DNA of 64,000 bases, taken from contig NC_081415.1 in the NCBI RefSeq assembly GCF_030272615.1, positions 366,243,667 through 366,307,666 on the forward strand. Direction: 5' to 3'. A program made the translations under genes and the position numbers. The DNA is from Cryptomeria japonica (Eukaryota; Streptophyta; Pinopsida; Cupressales; Cupressaceae). The notes beneath the pieces were generated by a model. The model saw nothing but the letters and a program-made list of their open reading frames with translations. It made no database searches and was not told where the DNA came from. This document shows, in pieces, positions 22,601-33,900 of the stretch (position 1 is the stretch's first letter; each line of letters begins with the position of its first letter).

Positions 22601-24774
22601 TACATTAGTAGTTTCAATGTTTGTCTTTGACACACAAAAATGATAACCTGCACAAAATAAAACCCAAAATTAATTGCCAAATAATATAAAAAGTCAACCA
22701 AAACAAAATACTAACATGTGAACTAACAAACTAACCAACTAATCTAACTAAATACCAAACTCTAATCTAACAATACAAATTAAATTACAAAAATAAACTA
22801 AAACTAATCTAAAATTAAGAAAATAAAAATCTAAAACTAATCTAAATTAACAAAAATAAAATCTAATCTAAATTAACAAAAAAAAAATATAATCTAAAAG
22901 TAATCTAAATTAGCAAAAAATAAAATCTAATCTAAAAGTAATCTAAATTAACAAAAAATAAAATCTAATCTAAAAAAAATCTAAATTAACAAAAAAATAA
23001 AATCTAATCTAAATAAACAATCATCAAAATCTAATGATAACAATATTAATTTAAAACCAAACTAAACTATCATTTTTAAAAAGAAAAAAAGAAAAAAAGA
23101 AAAACCAAACTAAAATCTAACTAATCTAAACTCAAACTAACACTAACACTAATGAAATAAATACTAACTAAAACTGAAAAAAAAAAAAAATGCTAAACAA
23201 ACTAAAAAAGAAAGAAAGAAACTAACTACCAAACTACTAACAAAGCTAATAACCCCAAATATTAATTATTAACTACACGTTACTGCATTTAAATGTTTTT
23301 AAATCTGCCCAAAAAGAAAGCACATGAGAATGCTATTTTGTTGATTTTAATGCAGTTTTAAATCCACCAAAAAATAAGCACATTGGAATGCTATATTGTT
23401 GTTTTGAGTGCCTTTGAAATCTGCACAAAAGAAACTGCGAGAATGTTGTCAAAAACGTTGTTGTTCTAATGCCATTTGATCAATAAAAACACGGATTATA
23501 AATCAGCGTGAAGATGTATGATATCAACAAATATGTGGGCCATAAATTGATCATAGAAAAGACACAAAATAGCATTATAACATGTCAAAATATGAGATAT
23601 AGACAAGGCAAATAAACCAAGTTATTACAGTCAAAATATGAATCAAATAAAAAAATATAAGACCATGTTTAAATCTGCAAAATGTTATCAGAAATGAGCG
23701 TATTTCACATCAGATTCACCAAGAAATGTAGCTAGGAATTCTGGAACAACATCAAAGCAATAGACATTAGCTAATCACAAAGCTAAATTGCAATGAGAAA
23801 GTTCCTAATACACTCAATAGAGCTATGAAGACAAGATAATCAAACCAAATTCAAACCATTACAAACGTGGATATCTCCTCCATAATTCTTCATTGGCTTT
23901 CTTTCTCCTTCAAATGGGACTTGTGTGGATATCACCTACAAGGTTGCAAGTGTGATGGAAGAAAGATTGCAAAGTGAAAACAACAGCATAAGGATACTCA
24001 AAAAATGTGGTCCTGATTATAGAAAAGATTGATAAATTTATAGAAGATTGAAGACAAGATTGGAGAATCATGATGGATTCAAAAAGATGGCATAAAGTGG
24101 CTTTTGATTGGGCATGTCTCCTTTTTCGAAATTTAAATTGAGATTAAAGAGATATTTTCCAAGAAGATAAACCAAGAAAATCAGAAGCTAACTAGTTACT
24201 TCCATTTTCAATTTTTAGGAAGATATGATAATGATTTTTGAAAATCATATAAATCAGATGACGACATACTTTCCATTTTCGAAAATTGGGAGAATATAAG
24301 AAAATAATTTATTTAAATTGGATAATGATTTATTTTAAATGTTTAAATCATTTTCTCGATGTATGGCCATTTTTGAATTTGGATGAGGATAATTAGAAAT
24401 TAAATTAAAAAAAAAAAAAGATTTGTTTCCATTCTTGAATTTTGGAAGAAGATAATTAACATTTTATTAAATAAATAAAAATTTATTTAATTATGATGAA
24501 ATAATTAGCTAATTAAATACTTTAAAGAAATTATTCAATAATGAGAAAAATGAAATTGAATTTAATTAAATAATAAAGATTATTTAATTAAAGTAGGATT
24601 GAACTAATCAAATAATAAAGATTATTCAATTAATGTTAGAAAATGAATGATTAAAATGATTAGGAAAATAGAAAATTTGAATTAGAAGAATGACACTTGA
24701 TCAATTAATCGATTAGGGTAGAAATGTTAGTAAGTTAGTGTGCACAAGCATGGTGCAATTTTTGGGTGTCTACA
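22600..24774 (-). repeat. LTR between D and C (D 5' LTR and/or C 3' LTR)
   Basis: The right end on the minus strand is TGTAGACACCCAAAAATTGC at 24774, a typical gypsy LTR start. It is preceded by CTCAAAGATGAGCAAA, which looks like a polypurine tract. D's gag lies to its left and C's sequence to its right, both on the minus strand. The inner edge is unresolved. Contents: AT-rich, an approximately 38-bp tandem repeat at 22800-23015, and poly(A)-like runs at 23070-23190; no coding sequence. Confidence 0.6.
22800..23015. repeat. About 38-bp tandem repeat
   Basis: Five or so copies of a unit near AATCTAAATTAACAAAAAA followed by TAAAATCTAATCTAAAAGT. A-rich, inside the LTR, and varying by A-run length and a few substitutions. 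Confidence 0.8.
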
Positions 24775-24880
24775 TTTGCTCATCTTTGAGACAATGCGAT
24801 TATGAGCATTGTTTCAAAGAATAATTGATTTTTGTTTTTGTGGTAAAGACAAGTTATGCAATTTTTGGGTGTCTACAGGT
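24775..24880 (-). other. LTR-edge duplicate / C terminal fragment
   Basis: The string TGCAATTTTTGGGTGTCTACA ends at 24774 and again at 24880. The 106 bp between carries the putative polypurine tract CTCAAAGATGAGCAAA (minus strand). It is either a short remnant of C's 3' untranslated end or a partial LTR duplication. C coding sequence begins immediately to the right. Confidence 0.5.
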
Positions 24881-24958
24881 TCAATTGTGTTAAGATATAT
24901 GGCAATGGAAGTGTCGTTGGTAAAAGTTTCAAGTTTTGCAAGCTTGATTTGCACCCAG

Positions 24959-25760
24959 TCAATCGAGATGTCTTAAAGGTAATGGATCATTAGGTTCAAT
25001 AGCAGTGAAAGTCCTAATAGTGGTATCATCACCAAAGGTGGGGATAGAAAGGTCAATGACATTACTTTCCTCAAAATTGTCTATAGTGTTATGAATTTGG
25101 TAGCCTTCGCTAGAGTCATCGTCAGAAGTTTGCAATTTAGATCCAAAAGATCTTCGTCTTGAGCTTTGGCCCTTGTAAAATGTATGTGCATAGGTATGAA
25201 TCACATCACTCTCAATATCATCCCAAGACCAGTCAAAAGGTGAAGGGGAATCCTACTCCCCCTCATTTGAATCAGATTCGCTATATTCTTGCAACCTTTG
25301 GATTTGTTCATATGTGTCGGGAATGATTACTCTTGGTGCAACTGGTGAAGTAATTTCTTTTGTTGTTTCTGATGTGATCATCTCTTCTATTGTGATTGAT
25401 GAAGCAACCTCTATTGGTTCTTATGATGGTATAAATCCTTCTAAGTTATTTGATGAAGCAACATCTTCTGATGATGGGATTATTGTCTCTCGTGATGTGA
25501 TTACTGCTCTTTTTGATGGTGAACTTGCGTTTATTTGCTCTATGAACCCTAGTCCAATCTTTTCCTTAGAACTCCTGAAACCGGGTAGGATTGGTTCCAC
25601 CATACCTTCTTCTCTTTTTCCTATATTTTTGGTTCCTTTATATCCCATTTTCCACATAATAAAAAAGCCTTTCCCATATTTTTTTGTGGGTATTTGAATA
25701 TCTTGTGTTGTTGTTCTGGTTTCTTCTTCATCCTTGTACAACCAGATTAGAATGTCCTTG
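24959..25760 (-). pseudogene. C linker frame downstream of protease
   Basis: Broken minus-strand pieces. 25741-25421: YKDEEETRTTTQDIQIPTKK, GKGFFIMWKMGYKGTKNIGK, then a Ser/Thr-rich tail. 25204-24959: RRRSFGSKLQTSDDDSSEGY, followed by a run of acidic and Thr residues. The composition matches the linker of D (15643-16978). A longer plus-strand open frame over the same bases (25314-25697) is its shadow. No enzyme motif. It ends at 24881 where C is cut off. Confidence 0.6.
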
Positions 25761-26047
25761 TCTTAATCTTCTTTTGATAATGTTGTTGTTGTTTTGATAA
25801 AGGGACCATTATAAATCATTTGAGGTTTTGATACTTGTTGTCATGATACAAATGCCCTTCCATATGATTGAGGTAAGAGTGATAACGGTACCAGAGCCAA
25901 TGAGTGTTCAATGGAATATTCCCCTACCCCTTGGTCTTTCAATTTGAGCTTCTTATCAAAATCGGTCAACATAGCTGCCATATGACCATCCATGTTAGAA
26001 GTACCTAACGTGGAAGCTTCTTGTGTACTTTCTTTATTAGTTACACT

Positions 26048-26530
26048 TTATTGATTTGGCGCACTTTCTTGATTTGGGGGAGCAATTTTAGGAGCCTCCC
26101 TATTGTGTGGAACAATAACATTCATCGTGGGTTTGAGTGAGTTGCAGTGTGGGAAGGGATTCAGATCCCCTAGAGTAACAACATCCTGCCCATCACAAGA
26201 AAACTTCAGGCATTGATGGTAAGTAGACGACACTGCTTGCATCTCATGTATCCATGGTCTACCCAAAATTATTTTATATGAAAAATTCAAGTCCAAGACT
26301 TGGCATACTGTGCTCTTTTATATAGGTTCCACTCTGATAGGTAGTATCACTAATCCCTTTGAGGATATTTCTTCATCATCGTAGGATTTTATGATGATCT
26401 TCCTTCTTGGGTCTACCACATCTTCTGAATATCTTAATGCTTTTATTAAGTTCAATGTACAGATATTTAGGCTAGCCCCTCCATCTATCAAGATACATTT
26501 GACATTTTTTTTTATGGATCGTGACCTCAA
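26048..26530 (-). pseudogene. C aspartic protease
   Basis: 26530-26318 contains KCILIDGGASLNICTLNLI (active site Asp-Gly-Gly), RRKIIIKSYDDEEISSKGLV and LPIRVEPI, then a TAA. In phase after the stop, 26296-26048 contains [20 protein letters not shown], the C-terminal ILGRPW block, and a Pro/Asn-rich tail. The stop at 26318 lies between two conserved blocks and is a secondary lesion. Like D it uses Gly where many proteases have Ser or Thr after Asp. Confidence 0.83.
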
Positions 26531-26819
26531 TGTGAAGTGGGAGATTATGCGGGTGATTTAAAGACATGTCATCCTCTTCTGAAAAGGATAAATAGTGAGG
26601 GGCAATTAGGTGCCCCACCATGGCTTGGATTTGTGCCACTTCAAGATTATTTGGCACCATTGTTTCGACTAGGTACTTTTCCAAAATATCCTTGTAAGTA
26701 GTAGAGAGCTTTAGCAACTCTAATATAGATATTTTCACTGGAATCCTTTGAATTTGATCCACAATAGTGTATTGAGGATTGGATGATGTTGATAGTGAGA
26801 CTCCTTTTAAATTTACCTT
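26531..26819 (-). pseudogene. C gag-protease linker (left of Copia-B)
   Basis: The minus frame starts in phase with 44761 across the Copia-B insertion. Seen: NLKGVSLSTSSNPQYTIVDQ, then QRIPVKISILELLKLS and YLVETMVPNNLEVAQIQAM. D has the matching TPTQISILELLKMYPIHRVV and LTESMVPTDIDVDQFQA at 17476-17640. Conservation of the ISILELLK and MVP blocks between the two copies shows that this is coding sequence of the family. Function unknown. Confidence 0.8.
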
Positions 26820-28061
26820 TGTTAGATAGCTCAGATAACCGAAGGACAACTGAGAGGGGGTGGTGGTGAATCAGTTCTCAATAGATTATAGAACTTTAAG
26901 CATTAAAACCTTATTACTAGAATACATAAACCAAATATCGGAATAGAAGATATAACAGTTAAGCACAAATATAAACCATAGAACATTTACTAACCATCCA
27001 CAAAAGATAACACCAAGATTTGTATGTGGGAAACCCAGTAAAGGGAAAAACCACGATGGGAAGCCTACCCACAGTCAGATAATACTTCTACAGTAAGTAT
27101 GTGATTACAATAAGAGGGTCCTTCACATGAAAGAAGGCCAACAACCTAGAGCGCACTGCTCATCACAAAAGGAGCCTCACTGACTACAAAATAAATCTAG
27201 ACTACAATCCGGAAGAAGAATGAACTGCAAGAATATGATCTCCTATGCCTGAGTACATTTCTGGTTAAGCTCAATACCGGAAATCTTAAATATATTTTAC
27301 CAACCCAATTCGATCACCTATGATCAACCAAAAACCTCTGCATATGATTATAATTTTATTCGCATATAGATAATCCCATAACCATAATCCCATTAATCCC
27401 ATGATCTATAAAGAGATCTTACATCATATTTATACCAACCAAGGGACCTAAAAAATTAGGTCGTCCACCTAAAAGATAATACAATAAATTCATAACATAA
27501 ACCCACAATCTAATGATCAACCAAGTCATCCTAAGACTGAAACAACAAAATCCAATCAATAAACACAACTGGTAACGCATCAGGATCATCCACCAACACG
27601 TTACATAAATTGGTCCATACCCTAGTTGAATAAGATAACATTAGGTCCGGACCCAAATCCAACACCACCGATCAAAAGGAACACGAACAAGATAACCAAT
27701 AGCATCCCAAAATCCATCTAGAAGCTGTGCCAACACCACTTATCACGTGCATCAAAATATCTTCAACAAATCTTTGTCAGTAGAACCCTTATCAGTGACC
27801 AAAAGGCTTACTAGAACAAATGATAGCTCTTGAGTCATCAAATCCTGAACCAACTGATCATGATACCCATCTGAATAGCATAAATGACATATCCAAACCA
27901 AATCCACAAGCCAAAGTATACTGAAGCATACCGGATCAATATCATAAACCAACCACTCTACCGGAGCCTACTGAAAGTCGGTAAACAACCAAAACAGTTG
28001 GTGTTGCCATCAATGACAAAACATCAATGCAACACATGATCGATTCCTCCAATTGCCAACA
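26820..28061 (-). repeat. Copia-B 3' LTR
   Basis: 1242 bp. Plus-strand ends are TGTTAGATAGCTCAG and CAATTGCCAACA. The partner is 42478-44755 without H (about 1218 bp). Contains the GGGAAAAACCACGATGGGAAG block shared with the other LTR. No gene; the frames at 27752-28142 are incidental. Confidence 0.95.
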
Positions 28062-28456
28062 ATCTCCCCCTTTGGCATTGATGGCAACACTATATGTGAA
28101 AAACATCCAAGTGCCAAGAAATGCCAAACAAGTCTCCCCCAAAGGAAGACAGTCAACAATCTCCCAAAAGATGATATGACAATGAAGTTAACAAAATCCT
28201 CCTGTGAATTATATCTTTCTTAAGCTCTTATCTCTCCTCTTAACTGATATTTTGTTAAGCTCTATTTTTCACATATATCTCTCCCCCTTAGACATCAATG
28301 CCAAAAATATGACATGAACATCAAAGAAAAGTCATAAATCCACTGAACCACACAACTGACTACTCCCCCTAAGTAGTAGCACCAACACATCAATTCAAAA
28401 TGAATAGTAGCTCTACAAGTGCATGTTGAGCTAATGCCAATCAACATCATTCAGGT
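28062..28456 (-). other. Copia-B polypurine tract and 3' untranslated region
   Basis: ATCTCCCCCTTTGG at 28062-28075 is the reverse complement of CCAAAGGGGGAGAT, the same tract as in Copia-A and F. The rest, up to 28456, is non-coding with further CTCCCCC runs. Confidence 0.88.
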
Positions 28457-29183
28457 CTATATTGAAGGGGCAGAAACCCCCGATCTGTCTCTAAAGTACT
28501 CAAATGATTCCTTAGGCAAAGGTTTAGTGAAGATATCTGCAATCTTCTCTTTAGTGTTCGCATAAACCAGTCTGACTTCATTTGCTTCCACCTCCTTCAG
28601 AAAGTTATAGTTGATAGATATGTGCTTTGTCTTAGAATGAAATATCAAATTCTTTGATATATCAATAACAACAGAGTTATCACGGTGAATAACTACCGAT
28701 TCATTACAATCCACCCTTATATCCTTCAACATTTGCTTCATCCATAGAAATTTTGTACAGTTAGTATCAACAACAACATACTCAGCTTCAGCAGTAGATA
28801 AAGATGTACATGACTGCTTCTTGCTGATCCATGAAACAAGTTTCTTTACAAGAAAGAAAGCTCCACTGGATTTTCTCTTCCATTGATCAACATCTCCAGC
28901 CCAATCAACATTTGTATATGCACATAGTGTAAAGTCATCATTTTTAGGATACCACAAACCAAATTCAGTTGTTCCCTACAAATACTTGAAAATCCTTTTC
29001 ACCGCACTCTCATGATTCTCTCTAGGAACACTGAGATATCTCAATACAATACAAACTACATTCACTATATCTGGTCTAGTCTAAGTCAGATATAACAAAC
29101 CTAGAATCATAGACTTGTACCTTGTAGGATTTACCGGTGCTGATGGATATTTCTTAGTCAACTTCTCACTTGTAACCATAGGT
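28457..29183 (-). pseudogene. Copia-B RT end and RNase H
   Basis: Minus frame, interrupted on its right by insertion I at the target copy GTACC (29184-29188). RT end: PMVTSEKLTKK, SAPVNPTRYKSM, TRPDIVNVVCIVLRYLS, with a stop inside the first block. RNase H (28957-28457, 166 codons): CAYTNVDWAGDVDQWKRKSS, KKQSCTSLSTAEAEYVVV, HRDNSVVIDISKN, KTKHISINYNFLKEV and ADIFTKPLPKESFEY, the usual copia C-terminus. It is better preserved than the matching region of Copia-A because its DWAGD block is intact. It ends at a natural stop, about 400 bp before the LTR. Confidence 0.93.
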
Positions 29184-29188
29184 GTACC

Positions 29189-30978
29189 TATTGGTTCCCA
29201 AAACATAGATTGGAAAACCAAAGACTTGCCTAATCCTCAGTTGATCCAATCAGCCTTGGCCAACAAACAGGGATGATCGAAGACCAAATCTCTCTGCACT
29301 TTAGGATCCACTAAACGTAAGTGGGTGTACCTTACAATCTTAAGCACAAAATAGGTTTATTTTGAGTGAATTTTAAACTATGGGAATTAGCAATTACAGG
29401 GATGTCAAAAGGTTTTCTTGCAACTATGCTAATAGAAGTGCTTTTTATTGAATGCCTTTAAAACTGATAAAATAAGTGTGAGTATAGTTGTATTATGCAA
29501 AAGGTTACTATTAGGACTTTAAGCAATTATGAAAAAGAGCAGTACTTATAGAAATTAAAACATTTGTTTCTTTGATAAGGACCTAATATGTACAAACTTA
29601 TTCAGCAAAGATTAATAACAGACCAGTGCCTTTATCTGATAGTGAATGAATAACTTTGTGGACAAGAATCACTATCAACTCAAGAGACAATTATAAGACC
29701 ATCACTATGAAGGTTTCATTATGTGTTGCATGAACAATAAAACCCAATTTTACATTCAATACAACATGATGTGATGACACATCACAGGAAATCCAAAAGA
29801 TTTATCAAGAGGACTTATGATTCCTACTGGACCTTTCTAAAACATAACACTTGTAGCCCTAGCCAGCGGCAGGGTCATATATCTTTGTTTTGTGTGACTT
29901 CCCTTTTATAAACATAAGGGATAATTGCTGACAGTTTCATTCCCAAAGGACACACCTTTTGGTTTAAAAAATAATTACAAATGAAAACCCTAAAATACAT
30001 ACTAAATAAATGCTTTAATAATGTTCTTTTATTTTCTGCCTTGATAAAGTTCCTCAGCTTGATCGTGCAAATCTTTAAATATTCATTATCACCCAAAGAT
30101 CTCCTACACATAAGATAAGCCAATCAAATTCCTTGATTTAAAAATTAATCATATTCTCCCCTTGATTAGGGTTTGCTTTCAAAAAATTAATAACCTTTTC
30201 TTGCATGTAAATACTTGGTTAGAGTAATCAAAGTATTTCAACCCTTTTGAAAAATATTAATTTACCCTAGTATAGATTTTCAAATAATAACCTAAGGTAA
30301 AAGATATCATATTTAATATAATTCATAAAAAAATATACTTCCCTTTTGAAAATGATATCCATGGACAAATATTTTAATAGCGCAATAAGAATACATTTTC
30401 ACCTTTTAGGGCAACTTCAATTCTTTTGGAAATATTTTATGATATGAAATATATACTTGCAAAAAACCAATCAAACCATTATCCATGTGATATAAATGAT
30501 TTACCCATATGCATATGTTCAATTTATTTACTTAGGGTAAATATATTTGATGAAAGAAAATATCAACCATTTGATAATCAAATGTTATTTATTATTTTCA
30601 CTATATGTCAAAAGGCTTTTATAAATAAAATGTAATTCCCTTGACAAAATATTCCTCGCTAGTAAATAATTACAAAATAACATTGAGTGAGAAAATGTTA
30701 TATTTGAGACAATGATTTAAAGAATTTTTTGCAAAAATAAAAATCATTATATCTCCAAATATTATATTAAGCCTTTGGGTAAAAAACACTTCCTGTGCAA
30801 TATGTGCCAAGGGAATATAATTTAATTATCTGCAAAAGAATGGTATAGTTTTTTTTTTCAATAAAAGTGGACAAGCCACTAAACTTTTTTATTATATTTA
30901 ATAATATTTGTTTACAACGGATTCAAAAGGCATACCGGTAGGAAAGAACCCGCAAGAAAACCTCTGGTTATCGCCTTA
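29189..30978. other. Left arm of insertion I, no supported gene
   Basis: AT-rich sequence with only short chance frames (29875-30123, 30426-30635). The segment 30640-30840, with CCTTTGGGTAAAAAACACTTCC, is a diverged copy of 37630-37850 in the right arm. It ends at the CCTTA target copy of J (30974-30978). Confidence 0.6.
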
Positions 30979-33900
30979 TGTAATGCCCCGCCAAGAAACC
31001 CCTAAAGGGTTTAAGTTAAAAGCACTCAAATAGAGTGTAAATTTTTTTTTTTTAAAATAATTATTAAGAGCGTTAATACAAAAGGGTTACAATATTAAGA
31101 TAGATTGAAGTGATCTCAAGTTATCTCTATCTAGATAACACAGCGGAAGGCCAAAACGATCCTAAGGAGTTTCCCAACGCGATTACACAACTTTACACCT
31201 AACTCATCTTGCGTCATTAGATCCTTTAAACTGGATATCTTTATTACGGGATAATGCATAGATCTTAATTACAAATGTGTTCAATGGTTTGACATCTTAT
31301 AATTTTAGGAAGAGATCATTTACTTTAGGCGGTTAGAGGGCCATTGAGAAGTTATTTATTCATTGCACCTTAATTCATAATTACATTAGGAGGTCTCCAA
31401 ATGGGTTCAAGCGTTTTAAATATAACAAGGTACATTCGTTAGAGTTTTAAAGTAACCATCCACACTTGACATCCCCCTTTAATGCTATAAATGTGCTCAA
31501 TGAGATTCATTCATTTAAGGCTAAACTATGATTAGTAAAGTGAGGATTCCTTCATTTGATTTCAAAGTGTTCACCCACATTTGATATCCTTTTTAAAATA
31601 TTAAAAGTATGGTTAATAAGGAGAATTTTCGTTTCTTAAGGATTGACCACAATTAATAGAGTGAAACCCCTTTATTCGATTTCATGCGTAGCCAACTAAT
31701 GAGTTGCAGCTCTTAAATGAAAGATAAAATGTGAGTAGCCATAGGAGTCATTTGAAGTTTTAAAATAATACTACTAGATTGGCTAGAATCATTACGTTGA
31801 AAATGTATCGAGCCACAAGAGTTCATCCTTTACCTTTAAGATGTAGTTAGCTAGATAATATCTTACATTTCAAGATTAGAGTATAAGTTCCAACAGATGC
31901 TCTTTCATTGGGATTGAATTACAATTATCTTGTTGCAAATCACTCTTTTTATTGTTAAATGAATATAAGGTGAGAGAGATTCTTTTATTAGGTTTAATGT
32001 ATCAACAACTAATTGAATCCCTTCTTTTTCAGTTCATCTTTAACAATCATAAAGAAATTCATTTGTTGGGGTTATAATTAGGATGGACTAGTTGAGTATC
32101 ACCAATTGTCAAGTTAAATTTCGGTAAGGTTGATTTGTTAAGATTAAACGTAATTGACCAAACAACTATATCCAATATAATGAAACATAATTAACATGAC
32201 GTTTCCCATTCTAGTTCAATCTTAGCAACATGAGGGATTCCTTTTATAAAGATTAACATATGGGTTTTCTAGTTGGGTTCACCCGGTTATTGAAATGATC
32301 TGGTGAGGATTATTGATTCAAAATTACAACATAAATTACTAAGTATATTCGTTCAATAAACAACATGAATATTTGATTGAGTCCACACGATTAACAAATT
32401 GATCCGGTGAGGATTATTGGTTATGATTAAAACGTGAAATAACTTAACAAATTTTATCCAATGTAATGAAACATAACTGACATGGCGTGAATCATTTACT
32501 AAGGTAGAAGGATAGATGTTTCTATGATGTTCTTCTGTTAAATTTCAATCTAGGAATTGTGACATAAATTTTTTAACTTTGTTTTCCCCTTTTTACATTC
32601 ATTCCAATTAACATACTTTTTAACAATTAATCCAATGAAGTAATTCTATCTAGATTTCTTCCACTATTACAATTTAAATTAACATTACCAATTTACTTTT
32701 TTTTTTCACACTTTAATTTCAATATTTAAATACCATGCCCTATTCATAATTCCCAACGTTTTATGATCTTGAATAACTACGTTTATCCATATGAAAAATG
32801 TTATACATTCAAATTTGAATTCATTTAATTTACACCATACACTTTGCAAAAATACAACCATTCAAGATAATTTAAAACATAAAACAAGTACGCTAAAAAA
32901 CATCACATAACACAGGTATGATCTCGGAGTTCACCCCGGATGGGCTACATCTCCGGGTCTGCTCAACTGCAAGACCCTTTTGGTATTTAATATAGTTAAG
33001 GTTACATAATTACATGTCTTTACAATCTTGCCTTTTAGGCGAACACATACACCATTCCACCTCTACCTCGTTAGTTTATTACATAGTGATCCCTTTTGAA
33101 AAACGGGTCAAATTAAAACATAACAAAGAAGACAAACAAACCAAAATTCTATTATTTGACGGTACCCTAACTAGGGTTTTGATCGACTTATGACCAAAAC
33201 TAGCATATCAAGTCTTACTATAAACTAACCAATTTAATTACAGCATTTTAAACTGCAAGGACATCACCCGGAAGATGCATTTGTTTACCCATATCATCTC
33301 TATCCACAATTGTCGGTCGAGTTTATGGTTTTGATAATTTAACTATATTTAAAAATGCGTATTAGACCACCGCTACTAATTAGTTCATGTTATTAATAAA
33401 TACAACCCGAGTATGATGAAATCAGTATGAAATTAGTAGCTTGAATTATAGTATGGATTTTCTTAAATGTTGAATCTCTAAATTCCAAATCTATTATTTA
33501 GCAAATCGGAGATTTAGTAATATAAAAGAAACGGAATTTGGATAATATAAAAAAACTAAGTCTAATTCACTTATACTAATTTTAAAATCACTTATCGATT
33601 AACTCTTCTTTGTTTTTACATATTGAACACATACGCATTTTTTTTTTTACCTTAAAACAATCATTTAAAATAATAAAATTATATATATTATTAAATATAA
33701 ATAAAAATGGAATAACTATATTTTTCTGTTTTAACATTTTTTTCTTTTTAAAAAAAAAGTGTGGGAGGGTACCCACGTGGACAACCACGTGGGCCCCCCC
33801 TTTTTGCATTCCCTGCTACCATTTGGTAGCAGTGCACTACCAATGGTAGCGCTGCTACCAAATGGTAGCAGTGCTGCCATTGCAGCTACTCCCTCCCAGC

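Noticed and set aside
25314-25697. 127-codon plus-strand frame
   Set aside because: Antisense shadow of the C linker frame; the minus strand carries the family-conserved sequence.
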